DNA from: Ottelia alismoides
Lineage: Eukaryota > Streptophyta > Magnoliopsida > Alismatales > Hydrocharitaceae
Assembly: GCA_037367405.1 (NCBI GenBank)
Contig: JAZKJV010010132.1
Span: 930,001 to 994,000, forward strand
Reading direction: 5' to 3'
DNA: 64,000 bases
Part shown: one piece after another, positions 46,301 through 58,614 of the stretch
How the letters are laid out: each line of letters opens with the position of its first letter
How positions within the stretch are numbered: position 1 is the first letter of the stretch
Program-made: the position numbers and the translations under genes
Notes under the pieces: model-generated
What the model was told of the DNA's origin: nothing
The model's input: only the letters and a program-made list of their open reading frames with translations
Database searches by the model: none

Positions 46301-46480
46301 TGCGGCTTCTATTCTCTGAACAATTTGGTTGGCAAGAAATAGAGTCATATTTAATGAGGAGAGATTATATGTCAAAAATATCTTCGAACAAGTTAGACTC
46401 CTACGGGAGTCTTGATCTTTGTAAACTCCTCTTTAAATTTGTGAAACATAATTTTTTTGGGTACCCGTCTTTAGCTTGAC
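43320..46480 (+). pseudogene. Decayed LINE reverse transcriptase, plus strand
   Basis: In order: EEDANTCFFHATVSSRRRRN (43510 on), VEVHSVVFGLNVDGSSCPDGF, a DLCPIALLNVIYLIVAKVL block (about 43975), IIQYVDDTILF with the catalytic DD (about 44490), a VRNEDAGAQIF/ KFLGWQASF region (about 44735), KIPCSVKAFLWLMGRWGLMK (about 46028) and a C-terminal part to 46480. These follow the order of plant L1-type ORF2 from mid-RT to its zinc region. There are stops and frameshifts throughout and the endonuclease half is missing. About 530 bp at 45005-45535 do not fit the protein and may be a later insertion. Distinct from the LINE at 39.6 kb and more decayed. Confidence 0.85.
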
Positions 46481-47170
46481 ACTTTTTTTCCTTTGAAAAG
46501 TTATCATTCACATATACAGATTAATTTTAATTAGTATAATTTATATAACAACAAGTTAGCTATAATTAATGCAATAAATTTGGCTAAACTAATAATATTA
46601 ATGTTAGGGCTATTATCATATCTTCTGTTGTTAAATAACGAATATTAGTTGTTGTTTCACTTTTTAAAGTCACAAATAAAATGATATTCGTTATAGTTAG
46701 AAATGAATTATATAACAATAGTTATCCCATGCCTTCTCTTATACGCATTGCTAAAGTAACAATGATCGATACAATTTTAACAAAAATGTCCATGAATTAT
46801 TATCAACATGTTAACCTTAAAGAATGAATACTAAATTCATTGCAAAATAAAAATAATAAAAAATAATTTTACACAAATAATATTCATTACCATTCTAACA
46901 TCTGGCGACATGAGAATATTAGTTTTTAACAATGAATGGAAGAATATGCAGCGATTTATATACATCTTGGAACAGTCAGAGCATGTACAAGAAGCCATAT
47001 TTGTGAATAGGAAAAGTTTGACTTTACAATAATACTATCTTTGTGGTATCGATTATAATTGCATGCTAATTATAAAAGGCTGGACAGCTACTTATATTTG
47101 ACGTTATTTGACTTCTAGAGATGAGATATGGGTAACCTCTTTAAGCATGTAAATTAAAATAAGTGATGCT
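46481..47170. other. AT-rich intergenic DNA with MITE-like motifs
   Basis: TTGTTAAATAACGAATATTAG (46630) and AACAATGAATGG (46929) resemble interiors of the MITEs near 29.1 and 32.2 kb, but no ends were found. No gene. Confidence 0.4.
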
Positions 47171-47175
47171 TAATC

Positions 47176-47735
47176 TGTAACACCCATACCCCCAAACATA
47201 GTCTCATATCTAAAATTCACAAAGTGTGAGAGTGGGTTATAAGTAGTGAGAACTATTACTTGTCAACTTGAGCTCAAGCATTTTGGGTGGTTGTCAACGG
47301 ATCCATTTGGGTCGGAACCAAACAAGTTGTCAGGATCAGTTTTACTCGATAACGGACTGGGGATCTAAGCCCGGGACATTACAAATGGTATCAGAGTGAG
47401 TTCCCTCTGATAATAGAAAGGGCTACCTGAAGGGATTTAAGTTGGGAGTGTGCAACCGCCATTATCACTGGGAATAAGTGATAGGTCATGTCGCAACGAG
47501 GACGTTGTGAATATAAGTGGGGGAGGTTGTAACACCCATACCCCCAAATATAGTCCCACATCTAAAACTCACAAAGTGTGAGAGTGTGTTATAAGTAGTG
47601 GGAACTACTACTTGCCAACTTGGGCTTAAGCATTTTGGGTGGTTGTCAACGGATCCATTTGGATCCGAACCCAACAAGTGGTCAGGGTCAGTTTTCCTCG
47701 ATAACGGACCGGGGACCTAAGCCCGGGACGTTACA
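47176..47735 (+). mobile_element. TRIM (miniature LTR retrotransposon)
   Basis: 560 bp with two 208-bp direct repeats (47176-47383 and 47528-47735), each TGTAACACCCATACCCCC to GGGACRTTACA. TGGTATCAGAG (47386-47396) follows the first as an initiator tRNA-Met primer site; AAGTGGGGGAGGT (47515-47527) precedes the second as polypurine tract. TAATC flanks it at 47171-47175 and 47736-47740. It has no coding capacity, so it depends on other elements' proteins. All cis parts are in place; the LTR copies differ at roughly a dozen or more positions. Confidence 0.95.
47386..47396 (+). promoter_or_regulatory. TRIM primer binding site
   Basis: TGGTATCAGAG lies two bases after the first TRIM LTR and is complementary to the initiator tRNA-Met 3' end. 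Confidence 0.9.
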
Positions 47736-47815
47736 TAATCAAATAGAAATTTCAAAGGTCCAAAATATTTTGAAAACAACAAACCCAATCAAATCATACT
47801 TTAGAAAAGTTCATT

Positions 47816-48044
47816 TCAGATAGGTGTATGAATGTTGTATTTGATCTCCTTTGGTTTTGATACATTTGGATTCTTGGCAAGTGAAGCAGTGGAGCTTCTC
47901 AAGAGGATCCGAAAAATTATGCACAACAATGTTATGCTTCCTCGGTCTATGAATGTTGTATTTCGAAGGATTGGATGTACCATCCAAAGGGATTGGCGGT
48001 GCAACTTGTTATCCGTCTCCCATCAATTTCTATGTAATGACTAA
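47816..48044 (+). pseudogene. Second fragment of the repetitive plant ORF
   Basis: Encodes FDTFGFLASEAVELLKRIRK, then RSMNVVFRRIGCTIQ, matching the end of the fragment at 30230-30894 (FETVEPLKRVQK, RSMDVVFRRIGFTIQK). The reading frame shifts shortly before the expected end. Only the last part of the protein is represented. It lies between the TRIM and copia B. Confidence 0.65.
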
Positions 48045-48125
48045 TAGTATAATGCGGAATGTTCGATAGCTACGTAATATCTTTGTTATTTGCAATTGGG
48101 GGGAAAATGGGTTTTTTTAAACCTA

Positions 48126-48130
48126 TTGTG
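48126..48130. repeat. Target site duplication TTGTG (copia B, left)
   Basis: Identical to 58610-58614 on the other side of copia B. Confidence 0.93.
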
Positions 48131-50500
48131 TGAAGGATATTGTGAATCCTTAAGCGCATCACGGAAGCGTGTTGATCGCATCGTATGCGATCGGAGCAAC
48201 TAGTCGTACTAGATGCTAGATGCAGCGGAATTTAAAATTTTTAATTACAAAGATGAAACCACATGATCACGAGAACACTTCTCGGATCGTTTCATCAAAC
48301 CACAAAGTACAAGGAATACCTCTCGAAGCGTGGTTGTGATCGCGAGATCCCAAAGTAGAGATCCTCCTAGCTTAAGTCCGACCCACGGAGAATGCGCTTG
48401 CGGGCACGATGATGAGTCGCGTCCTTCCCGCAATCCTTCGACGAAGATCCAAGCGTTGAAGGCAAAGCAAGATGCTCTCCTCTTCAATATGCAAAGTGGA
48501 CGGCCACTTAGATATTAAGAGAGAGCCCACACGAGATTTAGAGAAAGAGAGAGAGTAGTAGTCTTCTACAACTCTAGATGATGTACCTTGGAAGGATACC
48601 CTAGCCCTCCTTTTATACTAGTTTAGGATCCAATGGATCTCAATCCATGGGACTCATGGATCCAAGGGCTATGCTTGGTCCATGAGAAATCAATGGCTAT
48701 GATTTGTTGTTGGTTAAAACCAACAACATCAAGATAAACATTAATCAAGAGATAACATGATAAATAAAGTGGAGTCAACCTACCTCCTAAAAAGGGGGGG
48801 GGGCGTCACCCATGAACAATTCATGGGTGACGCCACCCATGGAGGTGGTTTTTTTTATCTCCATTTTATTTATCCCATTATTCCTCAATTAATTGCAATA
48901 AATATTCACCAAATTAATTCCAAATTAATTTGTGAATATTTCAATCTTGCCATTGAAAATTATGTGAATCATATTCACAACCCAAACTAGTTAGTAAATT
49001 GCATTTCTAATTAATTAACAAATATGAATCCAATCCACATTATTAATTAACAAATGCTATTTTCATAAATTCTCTCTCTTATATATGTATATTATAAATC
49101 ATATTTATAACACACATATATCATGGATAGTGTTATCCACATTCTCTTAATCTCATTTAATTATCTTAGATAATCATTTTCACAATATGAATCATATTCA
49201 TATTTATGCTTGATAATTAAATCATATTTAATCATCAAGTCTTTGCTTGGATATTTCATCAAAAGAATTATTCTTGAACCCTTTCAAGAATAATGTGCTT
49301 TCTCCGCAGATACTTGGAGATAAGGACAGGGCGATTGTATTATTCCATGTATAGTGACTTGGATATTGAGATCTTATCTCAAATCCAGATCTTACGAACC
49401 TCCCACAGATGCTTGATTAAATCAAGACCGCAAATCCAATCTTCTCATTGAATCTGAATCTCATTCAGATCAATGTCCAAATCTTGGACTAAGATCGGAT
49501 CGCTTCTCTACTGAAAGGAGTCACTAAAATCCAGACCTGTTTCATCACTCCCTCGGAATGGAAGCGTCATGGATATACAATCGTTTATGATCACATCACC
49601 CTTCAGGTATTCCCAATACCTGTACATCCTGCATACTGGAAGACCCATGATCAACCCGAAGATCAAGATCAATTTTACACTATCTTCTTCAGGGTTTAAT
49701 CATTAAGTTTCTCAATCTTGGTCATTGGGATTTGGTATCGATCATATGCTTTCCCAAAGCATATATCATACCTTCAAATTCATGTCATGCTTCCAAAGCA
49801 TGACGACCATGCATGGAATTTGATCGGTCCCAATACCTCATGAGTGAGCTCATGTCTTCCGGTTCACAAGTGAACCTGTATGATCCCTTTGAGAGATCAT
49901 ATTGCTCATATACCCTTATATGCACACCAGCTCGCCGGTGTATAGACCTTGGTTAGGTCATCAACCTATTGGTCTGCCAAATGTACATACTTAGATATAT
50001 AGCAATATATCTGTCTCCGGTCAGAGGATGCATGCCTATGCTGTGACAGCATTCAACATAGGACTTAGGTTATCTCGATCTCGTTAGGTCAACCCATTGA
50101 CCTAACTAATCTGACACCTCCGAATCACTATTCCCATGCAGAGGACCTGCATCAAGAGGTCGGTCAGATATCAGCCTATGTGAGAAAGGATTGCCATCTC
50201 CTACTCAGGCTGGAGATCTCCACTTGACAATCATTTGACGGTGTTTGATGAGTCCTCCATCTAACTCTTTAGATATTCATCCAAACACCAGCCTCTATGA
50301 TACATTTAATGAATCAACATCTATATGATCATCAAGCTGGCCATGGTACATAACCCTAATTGTACTGAGGGACCTTATAGTGCATTCATTCATATAATTT
50401 CAGAAAGGGAGTGAAACATCAATAACTTTTATTGATAAACTTAAATATTACAATAACATTTATTGTAAGAATGGTTCGCCCAGGGCTCACAAGTCTAACA
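48131..50500 (-). repeat. 3' LTR of copia B
   Basis: TGAAGGATATTG to AAGTCTAACA. TATA box on the minus strand at 48609-48617. A perfect 15-bp inverted repeat with a 3-base loop at 48802-48834 (GGCGTCACCCATGAA arm), next to a run of ten G. A near-terminal hairpin at 48174-48192. Confidence 0.95.
48609..48617 (-). promoter_or_regulatory. LTR TATA box (copia B, 3' LTR)
   Basis: The minus strand reads TATAAAAGG. The same box is at 56719-56727 in the 5' LTR, where it would drive genomic RNA synthesis. Activity is inferred. Confidence 0.6.
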
Positions 50501-50510
50501 ATCTCCCACT
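50501..50510 (-). promoter_or_regulatory. Polypurine tract of copia B
   Basis: The minus strand reads AGTGGGAGAT directly before the 3' LTR. The gag-pol stop codon lies only a few bases upstream. Confidence 0.88.
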
Positions 50511-50515
50511 AGCCC

Positions 50516-53500
50516 TCAGAACCATTCAGGTACAATCCGTAAACCCATACTCATTACATGCTGGTCAAAAACCTTCTGTGTCAGAGGTTTGGTAAGAGCA
50601 TCAGCAATGTTGTCGGCAGAGGCCACCTTGGTGATGATGATATCACCACGCTTTTGAATCTCCCGAATGATGTGGTATTTCCTTTCCACGTGCTTGCTCT
50701 TCTGATGGCACCTGGGTTCCTTTGCTTGGGCAATGGCTCCAGTGTTATCGCAGAGTAACGGGACGGGAGTATCAGAGGAAACTACGCCAAGCTCCAAGAT
50801 GAACTTGTGCAACCACACCGCCTCCTTTGCAGCATCCGATGCGGCAATGTATTCGGCTTCTGTTGTTGAATCCGCCGTAGTGTCCTGCTTCTTGCTTCTC
50901 CAGCTCACAGCACCACCGTTCAACAGGAATACAAACCCTGATGTCGACTTTCGATCATCAATATCTGACTGGAAGTCTGAATCTGTATATCCCAAGACTT
51001 GGAGATCACCATCTCCATAGACCAAGATGTAATCTTGCGTCCGTCTTAGATATTTGAATATGTTCTTTACTGCATTCCAGTGTTTCTCTCCATAGCAGGA
51101 TTGGTAACGGCTTACCACTCCCACTGCATGGCAGATGTCTGGCCTAGTACACATCATGACATACATCAAGCTTCCTACGGCTGATGCGTAAGGGCATCCA
51201 GCCATGGCCTTCTTTTCCTCAACACTTTGAGGAGCCATCCCTTTGGACAGATGGATACCATGTCCTACGGGGAGGAATCCTTTCTTCGAACTATCCATGC
51301 GGAATCGTTCAAGAATCTTCTTGATGTATCCATGTTGTGATAATCCCAATATTCTCTTTTCTCGGTTTCTGAACAACTTCAGGCCTAAGATGTAAGAGGC
51401 TTCTCCAAGATCTTTCATCTCGAAGGTATGGGATAGCCAAATCTTCACACTGGTCATCATTCCTGTATCATTTCCAATGATAAGGATATCATCTACATAA
51501 AGCACGATGAACACAATGGCGCTCCCACTAAGCTTCTTGTACACACAAGTTCATCAGGGTTTTGCACAAAATCATAACTCTTTATGGTTTCGTCAAATCT
51601 GATGTTCCAGCTACGAGAAGCTTGTTTGAGCCCATAGATGGATTTCTTCAGCTTGCATACTTTACCATCCTCAGCTATGAAGCCCTGGGGCTGCTCCATA
51701 TAGATATCCTCCTCGAGGTATCCATTGAGGAAAGCCGTCTTGACGTCCATCTGCCAGATGTCGTAGTCAAGAGATGCAGCTATAGCCAGCAGTGTCCTGA
51801 TGGACTTAAGCATGGCCACAGGAGAGAATGTCTCATCGTAGTCGATGCCTTCTCTCTGTGTGTAGCCCTTGACTACGAGCCATGCTTTGAAAGTCTCTAC
51901 TTTCCCATCAGGTCCCCTCTTTCTCTTGAAGATCCATTTACACCCAATGGGTTTTACCCCTCTAGGTGGATCCTCTAGGGTCCATACACCATTCTTATGC
52001 ATGGAGTCAATTTCTGACTTCATTGCTAGCATCCATCTATCCATGTCATGATCCGCAAGTGCTTCATCATATGAAGAAGGATCATTGTCAGTCTCACCTG
52101 ACACATGGAATCCATACCTTTCAGGTGGTGCAACCACCCTCGAACTCCTTCGAAGAGGTATGGGTGTTTCATCTTCATTTATTTCTTCAGTTTCTGGTTC
52201 AGGAATCTCAGAATCCTCGGGAGATTCAATGAGCTCCTCTACTTCATTCTTGTCTTGACCTTTAAGGAAATCATCCTCCAGAAATTTCACATCCCTAGAG
52301 ACAAAAACATTTTGGGTCTCAGGGTCATAAAGTTGGTATCCAATACCATCTTTAACATACCCAATGAAGTAGCACTCACGAGTGCGAGATTCTAGCTTAC
52401 TTGCGTCCACGTTCTTCGCATGAACCAAGCATCCCAAAACCCTCAAGTGATTTACACTAGGTTTGGTTCCATACCAGAGCTCGTGAGGAGTCTTTGGTAT
52501 AGACTTGCTAGGAATCTTGTTTAGGATATATATTGCAGTCTCTACTGCATATCCCCAGAAACTAAGAGGTAAATGTGCTTTACTCATCATTGAACGGACC
52601 ATGTCCATGATGGTCCTGTTGCGTCTTTCAGCAACACCATTAAGTTGGGGAGTTCCAGGAGGAGTGAGATTGGAGACAATTCCACTCTCTTTAAGGTATT
52701 CCTTAAATTCATCTGAGAGGTATTCACCACCTCTGTCAGATCGAATCCGTTTAATCTTCCTGTCAGCTTGGTTCTCAACCAAAGCCTTAAACTCTTTGAA
52801 CTTTTCAAAGGTTTCAGATTTATGACGTAGCAGGAAGATAAACCCATATCACGAATGGTCATCGATAAACGTCAAATAATATCGATATCCATTTCTACTC
52901 GCGGTATTGAAGGGACCACATACATCAGTATGTATTAGGTCGAGAATACCCTCGCATCTCGTAACCTTGTTACGGAAAGGCATCCTGGTCATTTTACCTC
53001 GAATACAATGTTCACAGGTAGGTAAAGTTTGAACCTGTAGAAAATCTAAAGGTCCATCCTTTATCAATCTATTGATCCTATCAACAGATAAATGACCGAG
53101 CCTTTGATGCCAAATCATATTCGAATGATTTCCATTCTCCCTGGATCTCTTGGGGTTTTTATTATCAGTGGTAGTGACATTTATGATACATTCATTAATG
53201 CACAATTCATAGAGTCCACCAGAAGTCAGAACACCTTCCGCAACAAATTTATCATATTGATTAATGACTAATTTATTACAGAATAGGAAGGAGTACCCAT
53301 ATCGAACAAGCTTAGACACAGATATCAAGTTCCTCCTGACCTCGGGTACATAAAGACACTCTTTAAGTACTAGGACTCGACCACTAGATAACGACAGTCT
53401 GCATGTCCCGATGGCGACTGCTGCAAAACTTGCATCAGATCCCATCTGGATAACTATCTCCCCATGCTCCAGATTCCTAGTTTCCTGAAACAAATGCAAC

Positions 53501-54435
53501 GAATTGCATACGTGAACAGAAGCACCAGAATCTATAACCCAACTTCCTTCTCGTCCAACGAGAAAGCTAGTTTCAATGATGAAAGTAGATTTCATACCTG
53601 CTGGGGCTTTACCTTTGTCAGTGGACTTCAGGTAGTCTGGGCAGTTACGCCGCCAGTGCCCCGGCTTCTTGCAGTGGTGACAGACATCGGTCTTTTTCGA
53701 TGTCATCAGAGTGGAAGCACTAGAAGATGAACCAACTCCTTGATTCTTCTTCTTTCTCTTCAAGGCTGGGCCCTTCTGAGAACCTTGCTTCCGCCCGCGC
53801 TTTCCTCTCACCTGTGCAACCATTGCACTAGCAGAGGGGCCGTCCTTCTTCATGACGTCTTCTGCAGACTTCAATGCAGCTAACAGCCCAACGTTTGTGA
53901 AGTCACCTTTGTTCATGTGGTAAGACACAACAAAGTTGTTGAAAGACTTAGGGAGCGACAGGAGAATGAAATCAGCTTGCATTTCAGAATCCAAGTATGC
54001 TCCTAGGGTTTCCAGCTCAGAGAGGTACCCAAACATTTTGAGTACATGTTCTCTGACAGAGGTCCCTTCCTGCATCTTGCAGCGAATAAGCTCTTTCATC
54101 ACATTGTAACGCTGTGTGCGGTTTATGTCACCGAACATTTCTTTCAGATTCAGCATAATCTCCTGGCAATGGTTCATTTCCACATGTTGCTTCTGAAGCA
54201 CATTGGATAATGACCCAAGGATGTAACATCTTGCCAGATTATGGTCATCATCATATTTATCATTATATGATTTATCTTCATCAGTCACAGGGTTTGCTAT
54301 CTTGTCCTTGCTAAGCACGTAGGAGATGCGCTCTGCAGAGAGAACAAGATCCAAATTTCGTATCCAATCCGAATAATTTGGTCCGGTCAACTGGTTGACC
54401 TCTAGAAGCCTGCTAAGTGGGTTCATGGACTTCAT
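50516..54435 (-). pseudogene. Copia gag-pol (element B), two lesions
   Basis: Starts at ATG 54435. Gag (about 1-230) with a basic tail, CCHC knuckle (C252, C255, H260, C265), protease DSGAS (302-306), GAG-pre-integrase HHCC (H443, H448, C474, C477), integrase first Asp in HTDVCGP (504). Codon 529 is TGA where CGA (Arg) is expected after FIDDHS; the same frame then continues with RSDRGGEY and GVAERRNRT (rest of the integrase triad) and reverse transcriptase to about 51550. There one C is lost after NPDE, and RT resumes in the next frame with YVDDILI, followed by RNase H (YTDSDFQSD, TTEAEY) to 50516. All other catalytic residues are present. The polyprotein would make particles, cut itself, copy RNA and integrate DNA. 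Confidence 0.95.
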
Positions 54436-56225
54436 TTTCTGAAATTAAGAATGCACTATATTAGAATAATTATATATTCATTTTAAGAATAATTTGATTA
54501 AGGCATTTTAAATCAAATTTGTCTTGCCATGTCGACTTTGAAAGATTATTCCCTTATTTTTCTTTCAAAGTAAGAGATATACTTACCGCTATATCTCAAG
54601 CAAGATCTGGGATCTCCTCTCTATTCTTATCACATCCCAATAATATGAGAACCTGTGACTCGAATAAGAGAAGCGGGAACACATTCCGCCTTGCAAGTCC
54701 AACTTGCATTTCCCAATTCGGTCTTTAACACCCGGGCCCACCACCCCTAAGATGATGTTGACCCGTTGTTAATTGAACCAACCGTCAACAGGCTTAATAC
54801 TCGCTATACGCAATCCAATATCGCCCCAATAATATGAGGACCCGATATTGGGGTCACTACGTATACGGCCTTACTCTTTCGAGAAGCAAAGAACCCGATC
54901 CAATTAAATCATGCACAGGATCTGTCACTTCGGACAGGCGTCTCCCATACACAACAACTGGCGACGAAATCCTTTGCCTTGACGGGAGACCATGGATGTC
55001 ACTTATGTGATCCTCCACCTCATATTCAAATTTTATAATTAATTATTGTGAATCACATTCACATAATTAATTCTTCCAAGGGAAATACACATCTATTCAA
55101 AATAGAGTGTTTATTGGATATGACTAATTTAATCATATTAAATTAATCATTAATCCAAACATCAACAAACATGTCTTTTACTTGAATAGTAGGTATAATC
55201 TCAAAATACGTATTATTCGAATTTTAATAATTAGAAAAATACATATTGTCTGTCTCCGGTATTATACAATCCCTACCCGCTGTCATGGCCAGTACCGACG
55301 AGAGTGGGACGGACCACATACGTTGCAACCCGCGACCCCAATGCTCTCCGACTAGGCACCACATCCGCCTCGGGAAAGGATAATACTAGATAGACCATCA
55401 TGTACTTTGAGATGTTCATCGGTTTTTCAACCGAAAAATTATACCATATAATATAAATCAAAACATTTTTGATTATAAGGAGATTTGCTAGACAAATCCC
55501 CAAATCCTATTCAAGCAAAAGGGTTTTCATGTAAGAGTTGTCCTACAACTATTGTAGGATAAACTATAGTTTTCATGAAAGCAATGTTTGTTGATGAAAC
55601 AATGATCAAGATCTAATATCTCATCATTGTGGTTTAGGCAAGTGTCATTCAATGAAATAATTATTTCTTTAAATATTTCACAAATATTTATCACTAATTA
55701 TTCCAGAAAATTAACAATTAATTTTCATCATAATAATTGAATGACATATCACAAGGTTCAAGATCAAAATTGTTAATTTCCAGCAGTGACCCCCAATCAC
55801 TAAAATTAACTTATCTTGATCAATTTAAATCCAAAAAATGCAAACTCAGTTTCCAAAGATTGCCTATTTGATTTATTAAAGAATCCAAGTGATAATTCAC
55901 GCATTTCAAGGTGGATTAAAACCGTAATCATCTCATTAATTACGTTCAAATCCGCAGTTCCCGCAACAGTGAATATAGTCATATTCAAAAAGCCATATCT
56001 TGAGCAAATAAAGTCCAAATTTAGTAAACTCAAGTCCTATGGTTTCCTTGTTTAATGGGGAACAAAATTCAATTGAAATTTTCGTGTTTAATCATTTTAA
56101 ACAGTACGGAAAAAATCAATTAGACAGAGATGCGAAAATTGAAATGCAGTAAGAATTTCGCAACCCTTTCAAGAACCAAATCGTCTAAGGTGTATGGATC
56201 ATATCCAAAACCTTATTCGACCTAT
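54436..56225 (-). other. Untranslated leader of copia B
   Basis: About 1.8 kb between primer site and gag, with no long ORF. Blocks conserved with copia A include GAAGCGGGAACACATTCCGC near 54670 and the hairpin at 54805-54865. Confidence 0.7.
54805..54865 (-). other. Conserved leader RNA hairpin (copia B)
   Basis: Outer arms TATACG (54805-54810) and CGTATA (54860-54865); inner arms CCAATATCG and CGATATTGG as in copia A. The outer arms carry paired changes relative to copia A. Confidence 0.65.
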
Positions 56226-56238
56226 GGCTCTGATACCA
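56226..56238 (-). promoter_or_regulatory. Initiator tRNA-Met primer binding site (copia B)
   Basis: The minus strand reads TGGTATCAGAGCC two bases from the 5' LTR. Confidence 0.94.
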
Positions 56239-56240
56239 CT

Positions 56241-58609
56241 TGAAGGATATTGTGAATCCTTAAGCGCATCACGGAAGCGTGTTGATCGCATCGTATGCGA
56301 TCGGAGCAACTAGTCGTACTAGATGCTAGATGCAGCGGAATTTAAAAATTTTAATTACAAAGATGAAACCACATGATCACGAGAACACTTCTCGGATCGT
56401 TTCATCAAACCACAAAGTACAAGGAATACCTCTCGAAGCGTGGTTGTGATCGCGAGATCCCAAAGTAGAGATCCTCCTAGCTTAAGTCCGACCCACGGAG
56501 AATGCGCTTGCGGGCACGATGATGAGTCGCGTCCTTCCCGCAATCCTTCGACGAAGATCCAAGCGTTGAAGGCGAAGCAAGATGCTCTCCTCTTCAATAT
56601 GCAAAGTGGACGGCCACTTAGATATTAAGAGAGAGCCCACACGAGATTTAGAGAGAGAGAGAGAGTAGTAGTCTTCTACAACTCTAGATGATGTACCTTG
56701 GAAGGATACCCTAGCCCTCCTTTTATACTAGTTTAGGATCCAATGGATCTCAATCCATGGGACTCATGGATCCAAGGGCTATGCTTGGTCCATGAGAAAT
56801 CAATGGCTATGATTTGTTGTTGGTTAAAACCAACAACATCAAGATAAACATTAATCAAGAGATAACATGATAAATAAAGTGGAGTCAACCTACCTCCTAA
56901 AAAGGGGGGGGGCGTCACCCATGAACAATTCATGGGTGACGCCACCCATGGAGGTGGTTTTTTTTATCTCCATTTTATTTATCCCATTATTCCTCAATTA
57001 ATTGCAATAAATATTCACCAAATTAATTCCAAATTAATTTGTGAATATTTCAATCTTGCCATTGAAAATTATGTGAATCATATTCACAACCCAAACTAGT
57101 TAGTAAATTGCATTTCTAATTAATTAACAAATGTGAATCCAATCCACATTATTAATTAACAAATGCTATTTTCATAAATTCTCTCTCTTATATATGTATA
57201 TTATAAATCATATTTATAACACACATATATCATGGATAGTGTTATCCACATTCTCTTAATCTCATTTAATTATCTTAGATAATCATTTTCACAATATGAA
57301 TCATATTCATATTTATGCTTGATAATTAAATCATATTTAATCATCAAGTCTTTGCTTGGATATTTCATCAAAAGAATTATTCTTGAACCCTTTCAAGAAT
57401 AATGTGCTTTCTCCGCAGATACTTGGAGATAAGGACATGGCGATTGTATTATTCCATGTATAGTGACTTGGATATTGAGATCTTATCTCAAATCCAGATC
57501 TTACGAACCTCCCACAGATGCTTGATTAAATCAAGACCGCAAATCCAATCTTCTCATTGAATCTGAATCTCATTCAGATCAATGTCCAAATCTTGGACTA
57601 AGATCGGATCGCTTCTCTACTGAAAGGAGTCACTAAAATCCAGACCTGTTTCATCACTCCCTCGGAATGGAAGCGTCATGGATATACAATCGTTTATGAT
57701 CACATCACCCTTCAGGTATTCCCAATACCTGTACATCCTGCATACTGGAAGACCCATGATCAACCCGAAGATCAAGATCAATTTTACACTGTCTTCTTCA
57801 GGGTTTAATCATTAAGTTTCTCAATCTTGGTCATTGGGATTTGGTATCGATCATATGCTTTCCCAAAGCATATATCATACCTTCAAATTCATGTCATGCT
57901 TCCAAAGCATGACGACCATGCATGGAATTTGATCGGTCCCAATACCTCATGAGTGAGCTCATGTCTTCCGGTTCACAAGTGAACCTGTATGATCCCTTTG
58001 AGAGATCATATTGCTCATATACCCTTATATGCACACCAGCTCGCCGGTGTATAGACCTTGGTTATGTCATCAACCTATTGGTCTGCCAAATGTACATACT
58101 TAGATATATAGCAATATATCTGTCTCCGGTCAGAGGATGCATGCCTATGCTGTGACAGCATTCAACATAGGACTTAGGTTATCTCGATCTCGTTAGGTCA
58201 ACCCATTGACCTAACTAATCTGACACCTCTGAATCACTATTCCCATGCAGAGGACCTGCATCAAGAGGTCGGTCAGATATCAGCCTATGTGAGAAAGGAT
58301 TGCCATCTCCTACTCAGGCTGGAGATCTCCACTTGACAATCATTTGACGGTGTTTGATGAGTCCTCCATCTAACTCTTTAGATATTCATCCAAACACCAG
58401 CCTCTATGATACATTTAATGAATCAACAGCTATATGATCATCAAGCTGGACATGGTACATAACCCTAATTGTACAGAGGGACCTTATAGTGCATTCATTC
58501 ATATAATTTCAGAAAGGGAGTGAAACATCAATAACTTTTATTGATAAACTTAAATATTACAATAACATTTATTGTAAGAATGGTTCGCTCAGGGCTCACA
58601 AGTCTAACA
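56241..58609 (-). repeat. 5' LTR of copia B
   Basis: 2369 bp, nearly identical to 48131-50500. Differences seen include one fewer G in the poly-G run, AGGCGAAGC for AGGCAAAGC, GACATGGCG for GACAGGGCG and CGCTCAGGG for CGCCCAGGG. TATA box on the minus strand at 56719-56727. Confidence 0.95.
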
Positions 58610-58614
58610 TTGTG

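Larger units (their letters stand above)
48131..58609 (-). mobile_element. Ty1/copia retrotransposon B (young, nearly intact)
   Basis: 10.5-kb minus-strand element: 5' LTR 56241-58609, primer site 56226-56238, leader, gag-pol 54435-50516, polypurine tract 50501-50510, 3' LTR 48131-50500, duplication TTGTG. By eye I count about 13 differences between the two LTRs over about 2.37 kb, so insertion is recent on an evolutionary scale. Gag-pol has one nonsense change and one single-base deletion. With a fully intact relative supplying proteins it could still be mobilised in trans; this is inference. Copia A is a related but older, distinct subfamily. Confidence 0.96.

Noticed and set aside
48245..48518. 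60-80-codon ORFs in both copia B LTRs
   Set aside because: They are identical because the LTRs are nearly identical; the corresponding copia A LTR frames differ, so coding is unlikely.
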